Assembly (NCBI GenBank): GCA_032622095.1
Contig: CP136061.1
Coordinates: 214,736,373 to 214,800,372 of the forward strand
Reading direction: 5' to 3'
Length of the DNA: 64,000 bases
Source: Siphonodentalium dalli
Lineage: Eukaryota > Mollusca > Scaphopoda > Gadilida > Siphonodentaliidae
Within the stretch, counting starts at the first letter, position 1. Every line of letters starts with the position of its first letter. Of this stretch, positions 20,601 through 30,740 are shown in pieces. The translations under genes were made by a program, and so were the position numbers. The notes under the pieces are model-generated. The model searched no databases and had not been told where the DNA came from. It was given only the letters and a program-made list of their open reading frames with translations.

Positions 20601-21960
20601 CTGGCACAACCAACCTACCACACATCAAACATTCACTAGACAGTCACAACAACAACTCACCGACAATCGATCCTAGCACTGACATCGTAACGTTTACCAA
20701 CCAGCAAACCGGCAGCCCCAGTCAAAATGACATACCAACGCCTGTCTCCCCGTCAGCAACACACAAGAAGAAAACCAACAACAAGCAGAAGAGATTCCGA
20801 ACCAACTACTCTCCCGAACAACTAGACAAACTATGTGATGCTTTTACGAGCAACTCCTACCCAGATTCCGAAATGCTAGCGAAATTAAGCGGCGAACTTG
20901 AAATTCCTGAAAAAAATATAAAGGTAAGATGCGATTTAAAATACCTGGTGGCAAACTAAATATGCATGTATACATACTAAGGCGAAACTCATGATTGTAA
21001 AATAAAGTTCATGTAAAGTTAGTGTATATATCTTACAAGAAATAGATACCGCAGTATGAAATAATATATAGATATATGAATCGAGGACACCAGTTCGGAA
21101 AAAAACTTCCATAGCTCAATTAATATTGATTAAATTTTTCTCATATAATACTAGATCGGTGTTACTATGTACAATGAAGGAGCCAAAGCCAAAGCGCGTG
21201 TGAGAACTAGCTATTTTACTAATAAGAATACGAAATATAGGGTGTACAGATCCCCACGCGTGTGATGGAAAATTATTATTTTTAAAAATATTTCCGTATA
21301 TGGTCGCTACTCTCATTAATTATATTGATGTATTTCATTTCATATATTTTGAAATTGGCTTTTTTTCTTCTCCAGATATGGTTCCAGAACAAAAGAGCGA
21401 GAAAAAGAACCAGGCAGGTCACGGACGTAGATCCGACGCCGTCGACACAAGCAATGGTACTACCACTCGCCATGCCGCATATGATGCCACCGTTCCACCA
21501 GTACGTACCGACTTACCAGTAGATTTCACCACCGCCTACCACTTCACCACACTGGTACTCGAGTGGAGCTTCTCCAGCATTGAAATCAAGTTCGTCGTCA
21601 GAAACCACAGAAGAACAGCCGATAATACATCCGAAAACCAACGATCAGACCACATCACACCAGGATGAGCCATCGAAGTTCGACCGTCAGCCCGGTGTGC
21701 CAATCCAATTCCATCAAACGCAGACGTCAGAACACAATCCATACAAGGAATCCCTTCCGGCGAACCTATATCCGGTGTCCTACAACCATTACGTGCCAGC
21801 AAACATTTCACCGCCCAACAGTCGACCAGGGCTCACACACAGCTATAACCAGGTTGGCTACCAACAACCCTCTACCACGGTTTCGACGTCATCGCAACAC
21901 CAATTGGTTAACCAGTTTAATCTGCCGTACGTCCATATACATGGGTGTCCGTCTTACTGA
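14571..21960 (+). CDS. homeobox gene B (four exons, in-frame TAG)
   Basis: Joined from 14571-14639, 15559-15640, 20523-20923 and 21376 onward, with the same phases (0, 1, 0) as gene A. The first stop is TAG at 21520-21522 (232 aa). The same frame then stays open for 145 codons to TGA at 21958. The homeodomain is at ~139-198 with R5, F20, YPD at 25-27, IPE at 40-42 and IWFQNKRAR at 47-55. An eh1-like FSISSLF sits at residues 6-12. The post-TAG part is rich in Pro, Ser, Thr, Gln, Asn and His, as expected for a transcription-factor tail. The sequence could be a nonsense allele, a read-through site, a base error, or a protein that truly ends early. PRD-like features match gene A; the family is unassigned. 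Confidence 0.85.
15215..15460 (+). repeat. ~130-bp direct duplication in intron 1 of gene B
   Basis: CCGATCCGACTCAAATTTGG, a GATCCCGGGGACAATA-like block and the downstream ACCTCGCTCATATACG block occur twice in tandem, preceded by (CTGT)n at about 15173-15187. It is probably the end of an unidentified transposon. Confidence 0.65.
15559..15640 (+). CDS. homeobox gene B, exon 2
   Basis: Acceptor TTTTTTATTACAG and donor GTAAGT bound 82 bases with phases 0 and 1. The peptide TCLLLDDSIDVNSISLG... has no known domain. Confidence 0.72.
15833..16363 (+). pseudogene. non-LTR retrotransposon reverse-transcriptase C-terminal remnant
   Basis: A 176-codon frame in intron 2 of gene B, same orientation. 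It contains FRTRNHKLPVEQGSWYN followed by RQCTLCN and DEYHIILKCSQIHELR, the pattern of the zinc-knuckle-like region after the reverse-transcriptase domain in many invertebrate non-LTR elements (Cys-x2-Cys...His-x4-Cys). The polymerase core is absent, so it is a 5'-truncated copy. A (TTA)n tract at 16411-16431 may be its 3' tail. The exact clade was not determined. Confidence 0.6.
16411..16431 (+). repeat. (TTA)n microsatellite
   Basis: About seven TTA units downstream of the retrotransposon remnant. Similar runs occur near 16636 and 19988-20006. Confidence 0.8.
16745..17060 (+). repeat. degenerate duplicated block
   Basis: TCCGCGTTTTCCCCGAGGAG with GTTATCTCCC at ~16765 is matched by TCCGCGCTTTCCCTGAGGAG with GTTATCGCCC at ~16910. 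The surrounding sequence is also similar. It is a dispersed-repeat fragment in intron 2 of gene B and not coding. Confidence 0.5.
17061..18431. other. intron 2 of gene B, first half
   Basis: Short overlapping open frames at 17077-17811 carry no recognisable domains. They are probably repeat-derived. Confidence 0.4.
18432..18514. repeat. fold-back hairpin
   Basis: Arms AGTTTGCGATTTCAAA and TTTGAAATCGCAAACT enclose GTACGGGTA/TACCCGTAC blocks in an almost complete palindrome. Confidence 0.85.
18515..20522. other. intron 2 of gene B, second half
   Basis: No coding sequence recognised. It holds (GGGAT)n at ~19926-19949, (TTA)n at 19988-20006 and (GATT)n at ~20160-20175. Confidence 0.45.
20523..20923 (+). 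CDS. homeobox gene B, exon 3 (conserved motif plus homeodomain helices 1-2)
   Basis: Acceptor TATTTCTTACAG and donor GTAAGA. It contains DFARSAELDVSYVSVTGSSP, a Ser/Thr/Asn/Pro-rich linker, then a basic run and homeodomain positions 1-46 ending in IPEKNIK. Confidence 0.88.
21376..21522 (+). CDS. homeobox gene B, exon 4 up to the TAG
   Basis: It follows acceptor TTTTTTCTTCTCCAG and encodes IWFQNKRARKRTRQ and a Met/Pro-rich stretch ending PFHQYVPTYQ before TAG. Confidence 0.85.
   Translation: MWFQNKRARKRTRQVTDVDPTPSTQAMVLPLAMPHMMPPFHQYVPTYQ
21523..21960 (+). other. 145-codon open continuation after the gene B TAG
   Basis: It stays in the same frame as the homeodomain exon, beginning ISPPPTTSPHWYSS and ending HGCPSY before TGA. 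Its low-complexity Pro/Ser/Gln/Asn/His composition resembles a homeobox C-terminal region, and the start is comparable to gene A after SPYQ. I found no in-frame intron that would remove the TAG. A GTACGT at 21501 with an AG at 21577 would shift the frame. Confidence 0.65.
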
Positions 21961-22092
21961 GAGTTGTTCTATTTTTGTCAAAAGTTCTTCGACACGAAAT
22001 ATATGTCGCTGGAATTAAGTACATTTTTTCAAGGACTGCAAAAGAGTATATGTTTTTGTTATGTACATATTTGTTAAGTTTATATGTCTGCT

Positions 22093-22098
22093 AATAAA
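22093..22098 (+). promoter_or_regulatory. candidate poly(A) signal of homeobox gene B
   Basis: AATAAA lies 133 bases after the TGA at 21960, in A/T-rich sequence. Confidence 0.5.
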
Positions 22099-22374
22099 TA
22101 TTTACCATGTTAAATTTATAAAGAATATTGTGTTTAATACCATTCCCTATTAGTTTAAACATATTTTATTAGCAAACGTAGCTACTTGGGTTGGGGCACA
22201 AGTTATTGTTTACATCAAGTTATTGCTAACTCATTGACGCCCCTTTCCAACAAACAATTGACAATTAACCAAAAGAGTTATGCTTCCTGCATGTAATACA
22301 TATCATACAAAGGTATACAAACAACACTTGTATGATTAAAATACAAGAACAAGTATAAAACTGCACATGACCTC

Positions 22375-22600
<226 letters not shown>

Positions 22601-23151
22601 GGATAATCATAATTCGAGTTAACATCCAGACAACAAAATAATCATCAAATTCTACATGTACTCGTCAATGATTATTTAGTACAGAAAGGGTTAATGACTG
22701 TATATTCGCTGGCGAGCAAGCTCGCAATATTATGTATGTCATTGCAGAATGAGGTCCCCAGATCATGAATTTAGTGACACTATCCTGCCCAGCAGGCTAG
22801 CATCACCAAATTCACACTCTGAGAACTTCATTCAGCTTAAGCCTCAACTGCTATGGGATACCTAGGATCCCATTGACGTTCCCCAGTTGAAGTTGGTGAC
22901 GTTCACCCATTAGTTACTTTGATTATGCATTTTATCTTCTGCAAATTAGGGGATACAGACATTTCTAAGAAGGAAAAAAGTAACTAAAATCAATGTTAAT
23001 TTGAGACTACAGATATTTCCCAGATGAGGCCTAAGCAGAATGATAATACTATCGGTGCTGATGAATTACTGCTCTGAGGCCAGTCAGAGTGCTTGGTGAT
23101 AAGTTTATGCCTTGGTTTTTGGTTTCACTTAAGTTCAGTTTAGCATAGAAA

Positions 23152-23275
23152 TTTGGTTCTTCGTTTGGTTCTTCAAAACGCGTGAGTCAGTGTTCTAGAG
23201 AGCGCGAAGAACCAAATCCCCATAATATCGGTTCTTGGCGACGTGAAGAACCGTAGAGAACGCCCTCTAAAGTGG
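23152..23275 (+). repeat. dispersed direct repeat, copy 1
   Basis: TTGGTTCTTCAAAACGCG, AGAGAGCGCGAAGAACC and ATAATATCGGTTCTT recur in the same order in copy 2 at 23648-23785. GGTTCTT and its complement AAGAACC recur inside, giving partial self-pairing. Confidence 0.75.
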
Positions 23276-23647
23276 TAATAATAGTCAATACCGTAAATTA
23301 AGTGAGATAGATCTACAATCTGAAAGCTTTCAAGTTTACTTTAATTAGGTCTTATTAAAATTCAGCTGAGATTATTTTACAAAACATCCGACATCCTAAC
23401 TATAAATTAAGATAACTAATATAATCACGTTCAAAAGTAGCAACACGTGCTGTCAACTGGCAGTCTGGAACTCGATCAACCATTGCTCCACATGGCCGGT
23501 TCAGTTGTCGATTCTGTCGGATTTTGTTCCATCGCCTCTCACAAAAATCAGCGATCGAAAATGGCGGTTCTGAAAACTCAAAACGAGGTCGTAGTTCTGT
23601 TCCAATTGGGCGACACGCATTTATTACGAACCGCAACTCATGTTATA

Positions 23648-23785
23648 CAAAATTGGTTCTTCATTTGGTTCTTCAAAACGCGCGAGTCAATGTTGGGTTC
23701 TAGAGAGCGCGAAGAACCAAATCCCCATAATATCGGTTCTTGAAGGCGTGAAGAACCGTAGGGTTCTTGACTGTTCTTAGAGTGT
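23648..23785 (+). repeat. dispersed direct repeat, copy 2
   Basis: Same block order as copy 1 with a few substitutions and a short insertion (GTTGGGTTC). The ~370 bases between the copies hold no recognisable gene. Confidence 0.75.
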
Positions 23786-23825
23786 ATATGGGTTGATACA
23801 AAAGTCGGACCTGGCACTGAAAGGG

Positions 23826-24081
23826 TTAAAGGGGTACTGTACACTAAATCTGGCTATTTAGGGGACCATCTCCTTTTATACTCAAACAGAATACACGCAA
23901 CTCGGTTCATAAACTAATTTTAATTATAATTACCATGTTGTTTGCCTCGTTAATATAGAGCACATGAGTGTATTTGGCACTAATCCAAGGTTCAAATTCA
24001 TTCATTTGTTGCATATTGCATATGAGTATAAAAGAAGATGGTCCCATAAATGGCCGGAATTAGTATACAGTACTCCTTTAA
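23826..24081. mobile_element. TTAA-flanked MITE (248 bp plus target sites)
   Basis: TTAA at 23826-23829 and 24078-24081 bounds an element with ~55-base imperfect TIRs starting AGGGGTACTGTACACTAAAT on the left, mirrored by AGTATACAGTACTCCT on the right. There is no coding sequence. A related end (TTAAAGGGGTACTGTAC) is at 47981. Confidence 0.75.
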
Positions 24082-24467
24082 CCCTTTACCCAACAGAAGG
24101 GCCCTGTGCCAATGCATTCTCTTATATATGCGAGTCGACCATAGGTCGCCTCGCATATATAAGAGAATGCATTGGCTTAACACATTAAAAATTATAAAAT
24201 TGTTAAAGAATGTAAGAAAAAATGTTAAAAAAAGAATTTTTTTAGGCCAATGCATTCTCTTATATATGCGAGGCGACCTATGGTCGACTCGCATATATAA
24301 GAGAATGCATTGGCACAGGGCATAACTGTAACTATCACAATGTGGTCAAGGAGCCGGTTCCAATGATGTCCATATGTGTATGGTTCTATTGAGACAGACC
24401 GAAGATATTTTAGGCTGTTGAATCTTTATTTGGCCGGTTTTGGCCGGTTTGTTGGGTAAAGGGTTAA
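24078..24467. mobile_element. piggyBac-like MITE (382 bp) with two hairpins
   Basis: TTAA at both ends and TIR CCCTTTACCCAACA, mirrored by TGTTGGGTAAAGGG. Inside are two 66-70-bp palindromes (about 24110-24177 and 24245-24315) of the GCCAATGCATTCTCTTATAT family. A TTAA duplication with CCC ends is typical of piggyBac-type elements. It shares its left TTAA with the preceding MITE. Confidence 0.8.
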
Positions 24468-24603
24468 CATAACTTCTTCTGGAAAACGCTCTTAATTAAA
24501 AAGATACTTACTTAAAAATTGTTACTTACAGAAGAAGAAAAAAACGCTCTTTATAATCACTTCTATGGAAAAAAAACGCTTTCAATAAACACTCTTTAAA
24601 ATG

Positions 24604-24869
24604 TTAATGGTACTCAATCCGATCAGACGCTCCTAAATTACTATTTCTTTGGCTTGATTTTAGAGTTATCCATCTTCATCCGCATCTTCCTCCGTTTGAC
24701 CACGTGCTTCTGGTCCACAAACAATAGAACTATAGCAAACTTCAAACATCGATATATAATCACTCTGAGCTTTGATGGGTGGGTTCATCGACTCGAATCA
24801 AATGTGTTTTACCCCCGAAGCCAAACAAATAGTACTTTAGGAACGTCTGATCGGATTGAGTACCTTTAA
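24604..24869. mobile_element. TTAA-flanked MITE (258 bp)
   Basis: TTAA at 24604-24607 and 24866-24869. The ~45-base TIRs start GGTACTCAATCCGATCAG on the left and end CTGATCGGATTGAGTACC on the right. Both ends carry a TTTGGCTT-type block. A degenerate relative is at 6700-7130. Confidence 0.75.
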
Positions 24870-24953
24870 CAATGTTAGAGGTACCAGCAGACGGAGATCG
24901 GATCTCAACCTATTGAACCTATATATAAAGATCAGGACCTTACATTTTAAACA

Positions 24954-25989
24954 GGTTTATATGGAATACTATTAGGGCCACTTCCTAATGGCGCGCGTCG
25001 AAAGCGACAAAAAGTGCGCCATTAGTAACGCACCGAAAGCGCCGAACGCGACAAAATGTACGATATTTATATTTACGATATTTATATTTATATTATTTAT
25101 ATTTATTACGATATTTATATTTATTATATGCTTCCCCATTAAATAGTGGGAAATTGCCGTGGCGTAGAGCGTTATATCCATCGCCTGGACCGACTCGATG
25201 GATAACACTGACCGACTCGATGGATAACAGAATAGTATGACTTTTTCGGAGATTACTTCCGGTTTATAGCGGCGAATCACATTAAGTTTCAAAGCGTATC
25301 AATAACAGCCGGACTATTGTTTTAATTATTGATTTTCACGGTTCATAAACTGTTATTTAATTGTTATAATGTTAACTCATTTGTTTTAATATATTCTTAT
25401 CTCAAAATTACATATACATTAATTTTCTCGCATCATTTCAGAATAAAACAATGGGGGGACTATTTCTTATGGCGGCTATGCTCGATATTTGTCCTTCGGT
25501 GGTGAGCAAATCAATTGATGGAATGTAAACAAAATGCAAATGTCGAAGCTTTCTAACAATTTGAAGTGAACTGTAGGGACAAAATTAGCAGTTTTGGTGC
25601 GGTTTATGGCGCATATAATAAAAAGAAAACCTACGGGTTTTGGTTGAATACCCGTATTATCTCATTCGTGGGTGCAAGGAAGTACAGAATTTCCACTCGC
25701 GGCTTGCAGCCGCTCGTGGAAATTCTGTACTTCCTTGCACCCACTCATGAGATAATTCGGGTATTCAACCAAAACTCATAGGTATTCTCTATTTATATTA
25801 TTGTTACGGCGCACATTTTGTCGCTTTCGGCGCGCCGAAACATGCGCTAATATCGCCGCACTTTTTGTCGCTTTCGGCGCGTTACTAATGACGCACCTTT
25901 TGTCGCTTTCGGTGCGTTACTAATGGCGCACTTTTTGTCGCTTTCGGCGCGCCATTTGGAAGTGGCCCTAATAGTATTCCATAGGTTTA
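24954..25989. mobile_element. 1,024-bp TIR transposon with 6-bp target duplication
   Basis: GGTTTA at 24954-24959 and 25984-25989 flanks an element with ~75-base TIRs (TATGGAATACTATTAGGGCC and complement). The arms are built from repeats of GCGACAAAAAGTGCGCCATT and GTCGCTTTCGGCGC. It has no transposase. A second hairpin (25630-25782) lies inside. Confidence 0.8.
25630..25782. repeat. nested 153-bp hairpin
   Basis: ~70-base arms pair almost completely (GGTTGAATACCCGTATTATC with its complement, GAATTTCCACTCGCGGC with GCCGCTCGTGGAAATTC) around a TTGCA loop. It lies within the 24960-25983 element. Confidence 0.85.
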
Positions 25990-28327
25990 CGGTGGTAGCG
26001 CATATACCATTATAAGGGTCAGGTGGCTCTTTGCAGATAATATTAGATTGTACGTACACGTTTGAATAGCCATAAATATAAGGTAATGTAAACAGCTATA
26101 CAAGTACACCATCCGATGCAGTACACTCGATGTATGGGAACACGTGGGTCCTTATATATAGCTGCGGTATGTACGCGTATTGAGCGCACTGGTACTGGCT
26201 CAACTGCCATGTTGTCCGTGAGGTTATTGTCCACCAACATTATTATATGGAAAACATTGGCCACATATCATTAAGATAATATATATAGCGTTCATATATG
26301 CCGTGTTTTCCGCTGTTTCGACAGATTTTCAACCCACTCGATTGTGAACTTACACATGAGTCATCGTTATTCTTCATAATAAGATCAGCAGCTATAGCCT
26401 ATATATGTGTATGGCAATGTATATATGGCAATAACTGGCCATTGAACTTTAAACATTAAACGTGGAATCAATCATCTCCCGGTGTGAAGAGCCCATGCAT
26501 CGGCTGTTGCTCCGAATTCTCGATTGGTCAACAGTATTTGTATCTTGATTGTAAATAGGACAGTGACCTTGGTATAGTGCGTTCCCGTTCAGTAGGTCAA
26601 TATATATATTTATAGTCGCGCTGGTACTTGTGTTGTGTGTATTTCGTGGACGAAGGCCGCTGGTATACTATATGTGGTGTTGGCGCATAATGTGGAATAT
26701 GTGATAATGTGTTCCCGGATTGAGTCGATCTTGGATTATATATGTATGGGTGGTATAGGGACAATAGGAAACAGCACGCGTAACCACCCGTAAAGTGACA
26801 CACTGACTTTTTAAAGTAAAGTATGAAGGCATTCCATCGTTTGAAATTATTAATATATATGTACATGAATCTATAGACCACGAAGGTCTTGAATTGAGTG
26901 AAGGAATCATGTTGTCGTAAATATAGCCTAACCCAATGAATAGCACACAGCGCTTAAAAAATTGTCAAGCAGACATATGTTCATATTGATATAAAAGTTA
27001 TAATTAGTTCATAATCAAATCAACACATTGTAATTACAATATCCACTACATGAAATAAATATTGTTCTTGTAATGGCAGGTTTAAGAATTGTAACTATTG
27101 CGATAGTATAGGCAGGTTCAGTTACAAGTTTACGCATATGACGCGTGGGTGTATCGCGACTGTACAGTTCTGGTGTCAATGTGTAATTATTATCTTGTGT
27201 TAATTATATTATCTGTGTAATTATTATCTCATCCTGATCGTCTGGGGTTGCGAGCAATGATATGTTATGTGTTTAACCTATGTTTATGCATATTTATATT
27301 CTTAAAACCATGAATTTGGTCGAAGAATTAAAATGAATCTGAATGAGCATGGAAAAATGCTGCGTGCGGTTTTCATGGATATCTGAAACTGAATATGATA
27401 TAACGACGACGGTGAAAATGGAGACGATGACGGTGGTGGTGCACGCATGGTGGTCGTGGTAATACCATTATCACCACCACTACCACGCACCATCACAATA
27501 CACCACAATCATCATCATCGATGACGACAGCGACTACGACAATGGCGACCCATGCCGGTGGTGATGGCAGTGGACGTTGCAATAACGATGATGGTGACAG
27601 CGACGAAGACGATTATGCTAGCTGATGACGACGATGATGACCGTCGGTGCATGTGATGACGATAATGCTGATGACAGCTATACGACCATGATAATTGATA
27701 TAAGTTACACGCAATAAATTGGCACCTGACTATAGTCGTCACCACATGGATATTGCAAAAATATAGAGTATGTTGTGTCTCAATCCATACATAAATGGTG
27801 TGAACGTTTCAAAATCTGGTAAATCCACGAGGATCACTAGTATACTGGATTACAAATGTTACATTGCAAATTTAGAGCACCATTACATGTATATTATATA
27901 TTGGTGTAAGCAGTCATAAATGTCATAAACAGTGAAATATGAATATATAAATATAGTGATCGTTCTAGTCAAAACTACAACAATTTCTGACTTGCTTTGT
28001 ATGGATAGTTTAGTAGAGCTGATTTCGGGTTGAATCAAGGTTGAGTCTTTCTGTGGAATTAGCATTTATTTTTACAATATAGAAACATACGGACATTCCG
28101 GTATAGTTGGAAGCGGTCCACACAACAATCGGAACTCCGGTTGTAATATGTGAAGAGACTGAACGGGGGAGTTCCGGAAAATAAAGTGGCATAATACAGT
28201 TTTACACATTCTTTAATACAAAGCATGCACATGTGTGAATTAACGACGCGGGATTCGATTAACAGATTTGTATTATAAAATATCCGATCACCACAGTGGC
28301 ATTAACAGTTTGACAAATAATTAAATA
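25990..28327. other. gene-free stretch
   Basis: No coding exon recognised. At 27400-27680 there is cryptically simple GATGACG/CACCACC-rich sequence that opens spurious frames of Ser/His/Thr. Confidence 0.45.
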
Positions 28328-28546
28328 TTAAAGGCCCACTTAATATTCGAACCCCCAGATTACTTTATATAAAATATATGCCATATATTATATACCATTT
28401 GAAAAAGGAAGCTCAAAAACATTGTATTATCAACTTGTCCGGTGTAATAAACTGTGGACATGTTGTTTTTGTTGAGCTGCCAACGCGTTTTGTCATCAAG
28501 ATTGAAGTGAAAATCAGTATTATTTTCAATGCAGGGGGAATAATAT

Positions 28547-28699
28547 ACAGTTATCGCCCGCGATTGAGTGAGATACGGGGATTTGTCGCCCGCTCGAAAC
28601 CTGTAATGTCACCCGAGGGCCGCCAGGCCTGAGGGTGACATTCCAGGTCGAGAGCGGCGACAAATCCCCGTGTCTCACGGAAACAAGGGTGATAACTGT
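28547..28699. repeat. 153-bp fold-back hairpin
   Basis: Arms contain GGGGATTTGTCGCC / GGCGACAAATCCCC and TGTCACCC / GGGTGACA and pair around a GCCGCCAGGC loop, with outer ACAGTTATC / GATAACTGT. Confidence 0.85.
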
Positions 28700-30189
28700 T
28701 TTGTTATCTGACAAAGGAGTACACACGAACATCCTTAATAGCAGGCATAAATGCGCGCATATATTCTTTAATCCAGTTCGAAAAGTTAATTTTATGTTGG
28801 AATCATCGCTATTTAGAAAATAAAAAATACATAATCTGGATCAATTAACAGACCCGTCGTTTGCGCAGCTATTCTCCGGTCAGTTTGCTGGTTGCATGGT
28901 GGAAATCTGTTCACGGAAAGAGCAGTAAATCAATTTCGAAGTTGAGTAGCCATGCAGCGAAATGTTCGGTTTCGTTTCAAATGAGCGTGAAGAGTTAATT
29001 TCCAGAATGCTAAAATGTGAAACTAACACGTTGTAGTAGTGCAAAATGAAATGGACATTATGTCACAGATCGTTACGCAACATACGGGTATTCTCTGAAG
29101 TCTGAGGAATGTATTGAAGAAAAGAAATAGTCAATTGATAAACAGCAAAGAGTGGCTATTTGATCTAGTACATAAACGTAGTTGTAACGTATGTACATCG
29201 TATGTGCAATTGTCTGCAGCACATACCAACTGCATAATAAGGTTTATCTATTTGTCCCACGGTCTTTATTATTGATATAAAAAGGTCCAATAGGAACATT
29301 ACACATTATAACGTATTTGTGTCTGTGATAACACCATTTATACATAGCGTGCTTTAATTGCAAATAAAAAAACCACACAATTATGCAAATTAGCAAACAC
29401 CACAGTTCGCGGTTGTTATGAAACAGTGGGGTTTATAAAAACAGTGTTTTTCGAAATTATTAGAGAGCTGTTAGAGAATCTCTGTGCGTTGAGTTCTTCG
29501 CAGTCATGTGTTTACTGGTAACAGCTTAGCGGTCAATAACTGAGACAATGTTACCCTCGAGGGTAATATGGTGATTTACGGCCCGCCGTTTGACGCACTC
29601 TCAGCCAATCAGAAGAGAGGAAAATGGGATGAAATGGGATGAAGGATAACAACACTATTTATTAAAGATAGAGTTATTCCCCTTTCATTGAAAAAGTTTG
29701 AATTCTGTTGCATTCTGGGTGCCAGAGGGGGGGGGGGGAGTCTTCAGCAGTTTTCTATTTCTCTGTCGGCATGTTCTGAGACACAGATGTTTCAAACAGT
29801 GATGAATTTTAGTATTTTAATCATATTTTATGGCAGATATTTGATGATAGGGGGTCTGGCTGGGGCTAAAGAGGGCGTGTCTTAAGCTCCCCCAATTTCT
29901 AAAGGTTCCACAATGCGTCAATGGGTCCTTTGTCCCCCTTTGTTTCGCCCTATTGTCTTAATGGGCCAATGGTAGGGGTTTATTAGGGGTCCTTATTGTA
30001 TGAAAACCCATCCTTTTCCTTCTCACTTATATGATAAATAGAATGAATTAATGAAGCCCCTCCTTTTCGTTCTTAATTATTTGATAGGTTTTAATTAATT
30101 AAAGTCGCTCATTCTTAATTATATGATAGGGTACCGAAACTCCTCCTTATTCGACCCAACAATGGCCACCAGAATTATTCTGATAACCG

Positions 30190-30420
30190 AGCGCCAATGA
30201 TAGAACCACACGTGAATCGTGCAGCTGTTTGGACCACGTGCTCCTGGAACAATGGAAGCGTGTAGCTGTTTGGACCACGCTATCCTGAAACAATGGAAGC
30301 GTGCACCTGCATAGTCACCTGGTTAGACCACGCGCTCCTGAAACAATGGAGTCCCGCCACAATTATTTAGCGTCACGCGCGCCTCGTGCACCTGCTTAGA
30401 CCGCGCGTTTTCGAAAGCGT
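30190..30420 (+). repeat. ~55-bp tandem repeats in left arm
   Basis: Four to five units with TTTGGACCACG, CTCCTGAAACAATGG and GCGTGCACCTG-like blocks. The mirror is at about 44100-44330. Confidence 0.65.
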
Positions 30421-30484
30421 GCCCAAACCTGACTAATTTATTCACCCACACCACACGTTCCCCGAACAATGGAATTCATATCTG

Positions 30485-30740
30485 CATTTGATGGTTGAAT
30501 ATTAAATGCTATGTCTGGTTGAATATTAACTGCTATGTCTGGTTGAATATGTGAAGAAGGGCCGTTTTGATGGTCATTTTGGAGCTTATTAATTATATTT
30601 CAGTAAACTTTCGTACCCGTAACCGCTGGTTGAATGCTAGCTACATTTGCTGGTTGACCATTAGCTGCGTTCGATGGTTGAATATTAGCAGTTTTGTCTG
30701 GTTGAATGTTAGCTGCGTTTTCTGGTTGAATGTTCCCCTC
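30485..30740 (+). repeat. ~25-bp TGGTTGAAT repeats in left arm
   Basis: About nine units of TGGTTGAATATTAGCTGCGT-like sequence. The mirror is at about 43785-44045. The resulting WLN-rich frame is not considered a gene. Confidence 0.7.

Noticed and set aside
27400-27690. Possible acidic or Ser/His-rich coding exon
   Set aside because: Cryptically simple GATGACG/CACCACC sequence with open frames on both strands.
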